A DNA stretch of 8,732 nucleotides from Alphaproteobacteria bacterium (lineage in GTDB: Bacteria; Pseudomonadota; Alphaproteobacteria; Sphingomonadales; Sphingomonadaceae). Below, one piece after another: positions 1 through 6,762 of the stretch; within the stretch, counting starts at the first letter, position 1, and every line of letters begins with the position of its first letter. The DNA is taken from the NCBI GenBank assembly GCA_018970965.1, contig JAGWVG010000058.1, positions 1 to 8,732 on the forward strand. Reading direction: 5' to 3'. A program made the position numbers and the translations under genes. Below the pieces are notes generated by a model, which had not been told where the DNA came from, ran no database searches, and worked only from the letters and a program-made list of their open reading frames with translations.

Positions 1-836
1 ATGCCGTCCATGCCCCAGGGGCGGGCATTGGGCTCAAACGCGCCAACCAGCAGCTTTCCGGCATCATATTTGTAATAGCCGCAATAATCATAATCGCGCA
101 GCACCGGCAGAGTGGGGTCAATCCCGTCTACGCCTTCAAACAGCACGTAATAATGTTCGCAGGCGTGCAGCGGGGCAGCAACGCCGACGCTTGCGGCCAG
201 ATCGCGCGTCCACATGCCGCCACAGATGACAACATAATCGGCATCGATTGATCCATGTTCGGTATCGACGCCCGTTACCCGATCGCCATTATGGCGGATG
301 CGCGTGACCTTGGTATTTTCATATATCCGCGCGCCGCCCGTGCGTGCGCCTTTGGCGAGCGCCTGTGTGATATCCACCGCATTGGCATAGCCATCGCTGG
401 GAATATGAATGCCGCCTACGACATCATCCACATTCACAATCGGCGCCAGCGCTTTGATTTCATCTGCCGTCACAACATAGACGGGCAGATCAAAGACCTT
501 CGCCATAGAGGCGCTGCGCTTCAATTCCTCAAACCGCTCGGCATTGGTCGCCATCGAGATCGAGCCGCATTGCCGATAGCCGGTGGCTTGCCCTGTCTCT
601 GCTTCCAGCCCGCGATAAAGTTCACCCGTATATTTGGCGAGCTTGGTCATGTTGATCGAGGTGCGCAGCTGGCCAACAAGTCCAGCTGCGTGCCATGTTG
701 TGCCGCTGGTGAGCTGCTTGCGTTCCAGCAGCACGACATCGTCCCAGCCGATCTTGGTCAGGTGATAGGCAATAGAGCAGCCAATCACGCCCCCGCCGAT
801 GATAACAACGCGCGCTTTTTTGGGAAGTTCGCTCAT
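1..836 (-). CDS. FAD-dependent dimethylglycine/sarcosine dehydrogenase-like protein, N-terminal part (3' end beyond the left edge)
   Basis: Translation from the ATG at 834-836 stays open to the window edge, giving 278 residues. The N-terminus is a DAO-type FAD domain. It has a dinucleotide fold GGGVIG (residues 14-19), the ribose-binding acidic residue E38 after the second strand, and GTTWHAAG (45-52), whose His49 aligns with the histidine that carries covalent FAD in mammalian dimethylglycine dehydrogenase. The protein is clearly paralogous to the gene just upstream on the same strand, with near-identical spacing of these motifs. Only 4 bases separate that gene's stop from this start, so the two are almost certainly one transcript and may be translationally coupled; the only Shine-Dalgarno-like stretch (GAGG) is very close to the ATG. 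The family oxidises N-methyl groups of amino acids such as dimethylglycine or sarcosine. Full members are about 800 aa with a GcvT-like folate domain, but that half is not visible here, so a shorter DAO-only enzyme is possible. Confidence 0.88.
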   Translation of the reverse strand, partial: MSELPKKARVVIIGGGVIGCSIAYHLTKIGWDDVVLLERKQLTSGTTWHAAGLVGQLRTSINMTKLAKYTGELYRGLEAETGQATGYRQCGSISMATNAERFEELKRSASMAKVFDLPVYVVTADEIKALAPIVNVDDVVGGIHIPSDGYANAVDITQALAKGARTGGARIYENTKVTRIRHNGDRVTGVDTEHGSIDADYVVICGGMWTRDLAASVGVAAPLHACEHYYVLFEGVDGIDPTLPVLRDYDYCGYYKYDAGKLLVGAFEPNARPWGMDG

Positions 837-840
837 CGCC

Positions 841-3255
841 TCAGGCCTTCATCTTCGCGTTGTCGACATCATAAACCGGGGCGGCCAGCACAGTTGCGCG
901 TTGCCTTTGGCCTTGCAGCATAATGTCAAACTGCGCGCCGGGCGCGGCGTGATCATGCGGCACACAGGCGAAAAACAGGCTTTTGCCGGTGCGATGCCCA
1001 AAGCCGCCCGAGGTGGTAAGGCCGATGCACGTATCCCCGACAAGGCAGGGCTCTGCACCGCGCGGATCAACATTTTCGGCGGCCACTTCCCCATAGACGA
1101 TGCGGAACCTGTCTGGCGCGTCCAACGTTGCTTGTTTGCCAACGAAGTCCTCTTTCTTGAGCGCGAGGAAGCGGCCCATATCTGCCTCAATCATCGTTAA
1201 CTCATTGGTCAATTCTGAGCCCCAAGCCTTATAGCCTTTTTCCATGCGCATCGCGTTCAAGGCATAAAGCCCAATATTGGTAAGGCCGTAGGGCGTGCCC
1301 GCTGCCCAAAGCGCGTCGTAGAGCGCCAAGAGATCAGCCATAGGCGCATGAAGCTCCCATCCCAATTCCCCAACATAAGAGACACGCAGCGCCCGCAGCG
1401 TGATGCCTGCGACACGTATTTCTTGCCCGCTCAACCAACGAAATCCTTCGTTTGAAAGGTCCGCATCGGTCAGCGTTGCCAGCAGGTCGCGCGATTTGGG
1501 GCCGCTCAGCACCAGCACGCCTAAGTCCATTGTGCGATTGTGGAACGACACATCTTCGTCAGCGCGCTTGGATTGCACCATCCAATCCCAATCGCGTTGT
1601 TCCGCGGCCGCAGCAGAGAGGCAGTAGAAATGGTCGTCCGCCATGCGCGTCACGGTCATTTCGCCTTGAATGCGACCTTGTACAGAGAGCGGATGGACCA
1701 GCGCAACACCGCCTTGTTTGGTGGGCATGCGGTTGGCGCAAATGCGGTTGAGGAAACGCTCGGCATCCGGGCCAGTCACATCATATTTGGCAAAGCCCGA
1801 AAGGTCGATAATGCCAACATTCTCGGCCACGGCCTTGACCTCGTCGGCAACGACCTCAAACACGTTGGTGCGGTGATAGCCGCCTTCTTCTTGGCGCCCA
1901 TCAAGCGAAAACCATTTGGGCCGTTCCCACCCATAAGTTTCGCCGTAAACCGCACCGGCATCGCCCAAGCGCTGATAGAGTGGGCTCGTCTTTTGCGGGC
2001 GGCCATCGGGCTCTTCTTCACCGGGCAGACGCGTGGTGAAGGTCATCCGATAATCAAGGAACACTTTTTCGCGACTATAGACTTCATCGGCATAAGGGCC
2101 GTAGCGGCGTGGATCGAACTCGGCCATGTTGATGTCAGCATCGCCATAGACCATCCACTGCGCCAGAAATTTGCCCGAGCCACCGCCCTGAGCAATGCCA
2201 AAAGATGTGCCGCAGCACTGCCAGAAATTCTTAAGGCCCGCAGCTGGGCCCAAAAGTGGGCCGCCATCGGGTGTGTGTGGAATAGCGCCGTTGACGATAC
2301 GGCGAATGCCCACTTCGCCAAAAACGGGCATGCGCTCAATCGCGCGTTCGAGCCATTTTGAAATGCGGTCGAGATCATCAATGAAGAGCTCGCTTGTCGA
2401 CTCCCACTCGGGCATGCCCTTGGGCGCCCAAGCTTCTGCCAGCCCGATATTTTCATACACACCAATGAGGCCGCTTTTTTGTTCTTGCCGGAAATAGCCC
2501 GAGACATAGGGGCAGCGCATGACGGGAATCTCCTCATCCCGCTCCAAAAAGGCGGGGATGGGGTCGGTCACGATATAGTGATGCTCCATATTGGTGACGG
2601 GAATGTCGATGCCCGCCATTTGCGCCACTTGCCGCGCATAACAGCCCGCCGCATTGACGACGATGCCCGCACGGACTGTGCCTTTCTCCGTTTCCACATC
2701 CCATTCGCCAGACGGCAATTGGGTGAGGCCGGTCACCCGATTTTTACGGACAATGGTGGCACCCATATTCTTGGCGCCAATCGCCAGCGCGTTGCAGATG
2801 CCTGACGGGTCGGCATGGCCATCCCCCGTTGTCCGCCCACCGGCAATCACACCCTCAGTGGTGACGAACGGGTTGATCCGCCGGATCTCCTCAGGCGGGA
2901 TGATCTCCATGTCAAAGCCGATAATTTTGGAAAAACCATGAATATAGCGCAGCCACGCCAGTTCGCGCTCATTGGTCGCAAAGCGGATGCCGCCCGATTT
3001 ATGCCAGCTTACATATTGGCCGGTCAGTCCTTCAAGCTGGGGGTAAAGCTCGTTGCTATAGGCATGGATTTTGGCAAGGTTGAAGCTGCCAGTGATGCTT
3101 GGGCATTGGCCCGCGGCATGCCAGGTGGAGCCAGAGGTCAGCTCATCTTTTTCGATCAGCATGATATCGGTCCAGCCAAGCTCGGCCAGATGGTAGAGCA
3201 GCGATGCCCCCATGATCCCGCCGCCGATGATGACAACTCGTGCCGAACTTTGCAT
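841..3255 (-). CDS. FAD-dependent dimethylglycine/sarcosine dehydrogenase family enzyme with GcvT-like folate domain
   Basis: Complete 804-aa protein with the architecture of mitochondrial dimethylglycine and sarcosine dehydrogenases. A DAO/FAD domain (about 7-368) has GGGIMG (11-16), E35, GSTWHAAG (42-49; His46 is the likely covalent FAD site) and NAAG (201-204). A short FAO_M-type linker follows (about 372-425). Then come a GcvT-like domain (about 428-690, including RVSYVGELGWEL at 624-635 and AMRMEKGYKAWG at 668-679) and a GcvT C-terminal barrel (about 715-795, with TTSGGFGHRTGKSL). Family enzymes oxidise an N-methyl group and transfer the formaldehyde-level carbon to tetrahydrofolate as methylene-THF. 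The many matches to dimethylglycine dehydrogenase, by recall, include the TSGLYQRLE-like and RTNWFE-like stretches. The start is supported by AGGAG 10 bases upstream of the ATG and by the FAD motif's distance from the N-terminus. It is the first gene of the leftward unit, diverging from the SDR gene. The exact substrate (dimethylglycine, sarcosine or another N-methyl amine) cannot be fixed. Confidence 0.93.
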   Translation of the reverse strand: MQSSARVVIIGGGIMGASLLYHLAELGWTDIMLIEKDELTSGSTWHAAGQCPSITGSFNLAKIHAYSNELYPQLEGLTGQYVSWHKSGGIRFATNERELAWLRYIHGFSKIIGFDMEIIPPEEIRRINPFVTTEGVIAGGRTTGDGHADPSGICNALAIGAKNMGATIVRKNRVTGLTQLPSGEWDVETEKGTVRAGIVVNAAGCYARQVAQMAGIDIPVTNMEHHYIVTDPIPAFLERDEEIPVMRCPYVSGYFRQEQKSGLIGVYENIGLAEAWAPKGMPEWESTSELFIDDLDRISKWLERAIERMPVFGEVGIRRIVNGAIPHTPDGGPLLGPAAGLKNFWQCCGTSFGIAQGGGSGKFLAQWMVYGDADINMAEFDPRRYGPYADEVYSREKVFLDYRMTFTTRLPGEEEPDGRPQKTSPLYQRLGDAGAVYGETYGWERPKWFSLDGRQEEGGYHRTNVFEVVADEVKAVAENVGIIDLSGFAKYDVTGPDAERFLNRICANRMPTKQGGVALVHPLSVQGRIQGEMTVTRMADDHFYCLSAAAAEQRDWDWMVQSKRADEDVSFHNRTMDLGVLVLSGPKSRDLLATLTDADLSNEGFRWLSGQEIRVAGITLRALRVSYVGELGWELHAPMADLLALYDALWAAGTPYGLTNIGLYALNAMRMEKGYKAWGSELTNELTMIEADMGRFLALKKEDFVGKQATLDAPDRFRIVYGEVAAENVDPRGAEPCLVGDTCIGLTTSGGFGHRTGKSLFFACVPHDHAAPGAQFDIMLQGQRQRATVLAAPVYDVDNAKMKA

Positions 3256-3334
3256 TGCAACCCTGCTCCTGAGGCTTTCTTATCGACAGACCATAAGCAG
3301 GTGCAGCGATAGCCGACAAATTTTGATTATGCGG

Positions 3335-3357
3335 GCATTGGTTCAAAAAATTTTCGG
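3335..3357 (+). repeat. Copy 1 of a GCATTGGT plus AT-tract element (possible regulator site)
   Basis: GCATTGGT followed by an A/T tract and CGG. It matches 16 of 23 positions, including a perfect 8-base core, with the segment at 7723-7745 upstream of the LysR gene. It sits in the middle of the divergent promoter region. A site bound by the local LysR protein is an inference; CATTGGT also occurs by chance inside coding sequence (for example near 1203 and 2970). Confidence 0.3.
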
Positions 3358-3367
3358 GTTACACCGC
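3354..3367 (+). repeat. Copy 1 of a TCGGGTTA(C)ACCGC element upstream of the SDR gene
   Basis: TCGGGTTACACCGC lies directly after the A/T tract of the divergent region, 52 bases before the SDR start codon. It recurs with a single-base deletion at 4245-4257, 31 bases before the next gene. Both copies are intergenic and point the same way. A shared operator or promoter element is possible but untested. Confidence 0.3.
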
Positions 3368-3419
3368 GCCCAGCGCTGCTAGGGCGTAGCCGAACTGATT
3401 TGTGGGGGAATGCAAGACG

Positions 3420-4184
3420 ATGACGACTGCCGTTGTGACCGGGGCCGCCCAAGGCGTGGGGCTCACCACCGCGCGTTTGCTGGCGCAAAAGGGCCATCAT
3501 GTCGTGATGACGGATGTACAGTCGCTGGATGCGCAAGCAGCCAAGCTGGCGGGCGAGGGGCTTAGCGTCTCGCATCTTTCAGGCGATGTCTCGTCAGAAG
3601 CCTTTGTGAATGACTTGGCAGCCAAGGTCGCAGCCGAACAGGGTGGGGCCGATGTGCTGGTGAACAATGCCGGGATCAGCCTGATCTGCCCTGCAGAAGA
3701 AACAAGCTTTGAGCAGTGGCAGCGGGTGATGTCGATCAATTTGGCTGGGCCCTTTTTGCTCAGCAAGGCGCTGGGGCAGCAGATGCTGGCCAAGGGCAAG
3801 GGCAGCATCGTCAATGTGGCCTCAATTGCGGGCTTGCGCGGGGTAATCCATCGCACCGCCTATAATGCGTCCAAACATGGCCTGATTGGGATGACGCGAA
3901 CCTTGGCGGCAGAATGGGGCGCACGCGGTGTGCGCGTGAACGCCGTGTGCCCCGGCTGGATCAAGACAGAAATGGACGTCGCAGATCAAGGCTCTGGCGC
4001 CTATGGCGATGCGGATATCATCAACCGCGTGCCTATGGCGCGCTTTGCCAAGCCAGAAGATGTCGCGGCTGCCATTGCATTTTTGGCCGACGACGGCGCT
4101 TTTGTGAATGGCGTGACTTTGCCCGTGGATGGCGGGTGGACTGCGGATGCCAGCTGGGATGCGCTGCGCCTAAAGACACGCTGA
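3420..4184 (+). CDS. Short-chain dehydrogenase/reductase (classical SDR, NAD-type)
   Basis: A 254-aa Rossmann-fold oxidoreductase of typical classical SDR length. It shows the cofactor motif TGAAQGVG (7-14), D32 at the end of the second strand (favouring NAD over NADP), DV at 57-58, NNAG (82-85), catalytic Ser135, the YxxxK pair Tyr148/Lys152 in YNASK, and PGW (178-180). The C-terminus NGVTLPVDGGW is the usual FabG-like ending, with a short extra tail to residue 254. The reaction is interconversion of a secondary alcohol and a ketone; the substrate cannot be read from the sequence. A GTG at 3402 would add six residues, but the ATG at 3420 is preferred: it puts the TGxxxGxG motif at the standard position, and GGGGGA lies 10 bases upstream. 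It is the first gene of the rightward unit, which continues with a beta-hydroxyacid dehydrogenase and an aldehyde dehydrogenase, so it probably acts on an intermediate of the same pathway. Confidence 0.92.
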   Translation: MTTAVVTGAAQGVGLTTARLLAQKGHHVVMTDVQSLDAQAAKLAGEGLSVSHLSGDVSSEAFVNDLAAKVAAEQGGADVLVNNAGISLICPAEETSFEQWQRVMSINLAGPFLLSKALGQQMLAKGKGSIVNVASIAGLRGVIHRTAYNASKHGLIGMTRTLAAEWGARGVRVNAVCPGWIKTEMDVADQGSGAYGDADIINRVPMARFAKPEDVAAAIAFLADDGAFVNGVTLPVDGGWTADASWDALRLKTR

Positions 4185-4288
4185 GCGCGCCAAAAAAATT
4201 TCACCTCTGCCGCCAAATTTTTCATTTGTGGAAAGGCCAGCCGCTCGGGTTAACCGCCGGATCACTTCAGACAGCGGGATAATTTGGG
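4185..4288 (+). promoter_or_regulatory. Intergenic region with AT inverted repeat; possible internal promoter or operator
   Basis: This 104-bp gap is long for an operon whose next junction is only 14 bases. It contains the perfect inverted repeat AAAAATTT (4194-4201) / AAATTTTT (4215-4222) around a 13-base GC-richer loop. Further on are an 8-base palindrome GGTTAACC (4248-4255) and the second copy of the TCGGGTTA(C)ACCGC element. The stem is all A/T with no following U-run, so it does not look like an intrinsic terminator. An internal promoter or a regulator site is the better reading, at low certainty. Confidence 0.35.
4245..4257 (+). repeat. Copy 2 of the TCGGGTTA(C)ACCGC element
   Basis: TCGGGTTAACCGC equals the 3354-3367 element minus one C. 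It overlaps the GGTTAACC palindrome and lies 31 bases before the start of the beta-hydroxyacid dehydrogenase. Confidence 0.3.
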
Positions 4289-5242
4289 ATGAAGATCGGA
4301 TTTATTGGCCTTGGGAATGTCGGCGGCAAGCTGGCGGGCAGTCTTATCCGCAACGGCCATGACGTCACTGTGCGCGATCTCGATCCCGCGCTGGTCGCCG
4401 ATTATGTTGCGCGTGGCGCCAAATCTGCCGCCTCTCCGCGCGAATTGGGCGAAGCCGTTGATATCATCATCACCTGTTTGCCGTCGCCTGCCGCCAGTGC
4501 CGCTGTGGCTGAAGGCGAAGATGGCTTCCTTCAGATTATGCGCCCCGGCCAAGTCTGGATGGAAATGAGCACGACCGACTATGAAGAGGTTATTCGCCTT
4601 GGCGCGCTGGTTGAAGCGCGTGGTGCGATGTTCATGGAATGCCCGGTGTCGGGCGGATGCCATCGCGCCGATACGGGCAATATTGCGATTTTTGCCGGCG
4701 GTCCGCGCGCGGGATTTGAATTTGTTCTGCCGGTGCTGACCACGATGGGACGGCGCATATTGCACACAGGCGATTTGGGCACGGCATCGCAGTTGAAAGT
4801 GATGACCAATTATCTCTGCACCGTGCATCTGGTCGCGCTGGCTGAGGCGTTGACGACCTGCAAGGCCATCGGTCTGGATATGAATACGACCTATGAGGCC
4901 ATCAAAATCTCGTCTGGCAACAGCTTTGTCCATGAAACCGAAAGCCAGGTGATCCTGAACGGCAGCCGCGACATTAATTTCACGATGGATTTGGTGTCGA
5001 AGGATATCGGCCTGTTTGACAAGATCGCCCAAGGCGCGGGCGTCCCTGTTGAAATGTCGCCGTTGATTGTGCGTCTGTTTAAGGAAGCCGAAGCAGCTTA
5101 TGGCCCCCGCGAATTTTCGCCCAACATCATCCGCCGCTATGAAGAGCCGTTGGGGCTCAAGGTGCTTGGCACGGGCTTTCCTGCGCAAATGGTCGATGAT
5201 GAGCCCGAAGAACCCGGCTATGAGGTTGTTCCCAAGCGCTAA
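4289..5242 (+). CDS. 3-hydroxyisobutyrate dehydrogenase-like NAD(P)-dependent oxidoreductase
   Basis: A 317-aa member of the beta-hydroxyacid dehydrogenase family. The N-terminal Rossmann motif is GLGNVG (7-12) in the family signature that continues to LIRNGH; the usual Met of GxGxMG is Val here. D30 after the second strand suggests NAD preference. The substrate-binding SGG (121-123, within ECPVSGG), catalytic Lys170 with Asn174 (QLKVMTN), and Lys238-Asp239 are all present. The family oxidises beta-hydroxy acids to semialdehydes or oxo-acids. The body is standard, but residues from about 285 form a C-terminal tail rich in acidic residues and proline (EPEEPG at 305-310), making it slightly longer than the usual 290-300 aa. 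The ATG at 4289 fits the family start exactly; the ribosome-binding site is weak (GCGGGAT-like). The gene is followed after 14 bases by the aldehyde dehydrogenase, which could oxidise the semialdehyde it makes. The specific substrate is unknown. Confidence 0.9.
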   Translation: MKIGFIGLGNVGGKLAGSLIRNGHDVTVRDLDPALVADYVARGAKSAASPRELGEAVDIIITCLPSPAASAAVAEGEDGFLQIMRPGQVWMEMSTTDYEEVIRLGALVEARGAMFMECPVSGGCHRADTGNIAIFAGGPRAGFEFVLPVLTTMGRRILHTGDLGTASQLKVMTNYLCTVHLVALAEALTTCKAIGLDMNTTYEAIKISSGNSFVHETESQVILNGSRDINFTMDLVSKDIGLFDKIAQGAGVPVEMSPLIVRLFKEAEAAYGPREFSPNIIRRYEEPLGLKVLGTGFPAQMVDDEPEEPGYEVVPKR

Positions 5243-5256
5243 AGCGGACCACGATT

Positions 5257-6762
5257 ATGACATCTGCCCCTAATGACCAAGTCGGTTGGCACGCGCGCGC
5301 TTCCGCGCTGCGGATAGAGGCGGGCTTGTTTATTGAAGGCGCGGCTTGCGCGGCCTTAGATGGTGCAACGCTGGATGCGATTAACCCCGCGACGGGCCTC
5401 AAAATCGCTGAGATGGCCTGCGGGGGTGCTCCAGATATTGATCGTGCTGTAGCTTCCTCAAAACAGGCTTGGGAAGATGGGCGCTGGCGGCACCTGACCC
5501 CGCGCACGCGGATGGATGTTTTCCGCCGCTGGGCCGATCTGGTCGAGGCGCATGCTGAAGAGCTGGCGCTGCTCGAAACGCTGAGCATGGGCAAGCCCAT
5601 TACCGATGCGCTCACCATCGATCTGCCCGAAACATTGGTGACGATCCGCTATTTTGGCGAGGCTATTGATAAAATTTCGGGCGTGGTGACCAACAGCCCG
5701 CAAGATGCCGTTCATTATGTCGCGCGTGAGCCGCTGGGTGTGGTGGGCGCCATTTCGCCTTGGAATTATCCGCTGCTGATGGCGGCGTGGAAAGTGGCGC
5801 CCGCCCTTGCTGCTGGCAATTGCGTGGTGCTCAAGCCGTCTGAAAAGGCCGCACTGTCGTGCATTCGGCTGGCGCAGTTATTTGTTGAGGCAGGTGGCCC
5901 GGCAGGCGTGTTCAATGTCGTGACAGGCTATGGGCAAGATGCAGGCAAGGCATTGGCCCTGCATTCTGACGTCGCGAAGATTAGCTTCACGGGCTCTACC
6001 GCGATTGGCAAGCAACTGATGATTTATGCGGGCCAGTCAAACTTGAAGCGCGTGTCGCTGGAAACAGGTGGCAAATCCCCCCAAATCTTCATGCCCGATC
6101 TAGAAGATCTCGATAGCGCGGTGGACCGCGCGATCATGGGCATTTTCGATAATGCCGGCCAAGTGTGCAACGCGGGCTCTCGGCTGCTTGTCCATGCCGA
6201 TATTCATGATGCTTTTGTGGCGCGTTTCGTGGCGCGGGCAGGGGCGCTTTATACGCCGGGCGATCCGCTAGACCCTGCGACAAGCCTTGGGCCTGTTGTC
6301 AGCCATGGCCATCAACAGGCCGTGCTTGCGCATATCGCACAGGCGCATCGTGATGGGGCAGACTTGGCGCTGGGGGGCAACGCTGATGCCGCACGGCCCG
6401 ACGGGGCCTATGTGCAGCCAACGCTCTTCACAGACGTCAAGCCGGATATGGCGCTTGGCCGAGAGGAAGTATTTGGCCCTGTGGCTGCCTTGATCCGGTT
6501 TGAGCAGGAGGAGGAGGCGATCCGCGTCGCCAATGACTCAATTTACGGCTTGGCCGCAAGCGTTTGGACATCTGATGTTAAGCGCGCGCACCGCATGGTT
6601 AAGGCGTTGGAAGCGGGTGTTGTGTGGGTCAATTGCTTTGGCGATGGGGATATGACGCAACCCTTTGGTGGTTACAAGCAATCGGGCAATACGCGCGATA
6701 AGTCATTGGAATGTATTGCAGGTTATATGCAATCCAAATCAGCGTGGTTCAGCCTCGCTTAG
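5257..6762 (+). CDS. PuuC-like NAD(P)-dependent aldehyde dehydrogenase
   Basis: A 501-aa aldehyde dehydrogenase of normal length with all catalytic elements: SPWN with Asn170, Lys193 (VLKPSEKA), FTGST (244-248), general base Glu269 (SLETGGKSP), nucleophile Cys304 (NAGQVCNAGSR) and Glu404 (REEVFGPV). The overall sequence, including the N-terminal stretch with Trp11 and LFIEG, the EAHAEELALLETL segment, and the ending GDGDMTQPFGGYKQSGN, is closest in my recall to E. coli PuuC. PuuC oxidises gamma-glutamyl-gamma-aminobutyraldehyde and other omega-amino aldehydes. Betaine-aldehyde dehydrogenase is a related alternative. The PuuC-like N-terminus supports the ATG at 5257; it starts 14 bases after the preceding stop, so the two are co-transcribed. 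It should oxidise an aldehyde produced by a neighbour (GMC enzyme or hydroxyacid dehydrogenase). Its last 24 bases overlap the 3' end of the LysR gene on the opposite strand. Confidence 0.92.
   Translation: MTSAPNDQVGWHARASALRIEAGLFIEGAACAALDGATLDAINPATGLKIAEMACGGAPDIDRAVASSKQAWEDGRWRHLTPRTRMDVFRRWADLVEAHAEELALLETLSMGKPITDALTIDLPETLVTIRYFGEAIDKISGVVTNSPQDAVHYVAREPLGVVGAISPWNYPLLMAAWKVAPALAAGNCVVLKPSEKAALSCIRLAQLFVEAGGPAGVFNVVTGYGQDAGKALALHSDVAKISFTGSTAIGKQLMIYAGQSNLKRVSLETGGKSPQIFMPDLEDLDSAVDRAIMGIFDNAGQVCNAGSRLLVHADIHDAFVARFVARAGALYTPGDPLDPATSLGPVVSHGHQQAVLAHIAQAHRDGADLALGGNADAARPDGAYVQPTLFTDVKPDMALGREEVFGPVAALIRFEQEEEAIRVANDSIYGLAASVWTSDVKRAHRMVKALEAGVVWVNCFGDGDMTQPFGGYKQSGNTRDKSLECIAGYMQSKSAWFSLA

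Larger units (their letters stand above)
3256..3419. promoter_or_regulatory. Divergent promoter region between the demethylase unit and the dehydrogenase unit
   Basis: This 164-bp gap between two head-to-head genes must carry at least one promoter in each direction. The centre is AT-rich, with CAAATTTTG (3317-3325) and CAAAAAATTTT (3344-3354) about 30 bp apart, roughly three helical turns, a plausible layout for a regulator bound on one face. For the leftward genes a weak sigma-70-like pair can be drawn: TTGTCG (3314-3319, minus strand), a 17-base spacer, then TTATGG (3291-3296). For the rightward genes TTGGTT (3338-3343) with TACACC (3360-3365) is weaker still. Ribosome-binding stretches are AGGAG for the leftward gene (3266-3270) and GGGGGA for the rightward one (3404-3409). 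The boxes are guesses; the presence of divergent promoters is a strong inference from gene orientation. Confidence 0.6.

Noticed and set aside
1540..2361. Plus-strand open frame of 273 codons opposite the 804-aa flavoprotein
   Set aside because: No domain or ribosome-binding site is seen, and the minus-strand gene fully explains the region; treated as an antisense shadow. The same holds for the plus-strand frames at 255-923 and 7875-8615.
841..3255. DMSP demethylase (DmdA), because of the GcvT-like domain
   Set aside because: DmdA is a stand-alone GcvT-like protein of about 370 aa without an FAD domain; this protein has an intact N-terminal DAO/FAD domain with the dimethylglycine-dehydrogenase histidine.
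3402..3419. GTG start for the SDR gene six codons upstream of the ATG
   Set aside because: It would use the purine-rich GGGGGA stretch as coding sequence and push the TGxxxGxG motif farther in than usual; the ATG at 3420 fits both the motif position and the ribosome-binding site.
3256..3419. A small RNA or leader peptide in the divergent gap
   Set aside because: No convincing short open frame with a ribosome-binding site and no strong stem with a terminator were seen.
4194..4222. Rho-independent terminator after the SDR gene
   Set aside because: The stem is entirely A/T and is not followed by a U-run, so it lacks the stable GC stem of an intrinsic terminator.
4262..5188. Minus-strand open frame of 308 codons opposite the hydroxyacid dehydrogenase
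   Set aside because: It mirrors a gene with all catalytic motifs intact on the plus strand, shows no recognisable domain, and is the usual consequence of codon bias in a moderately GC-rich genome.
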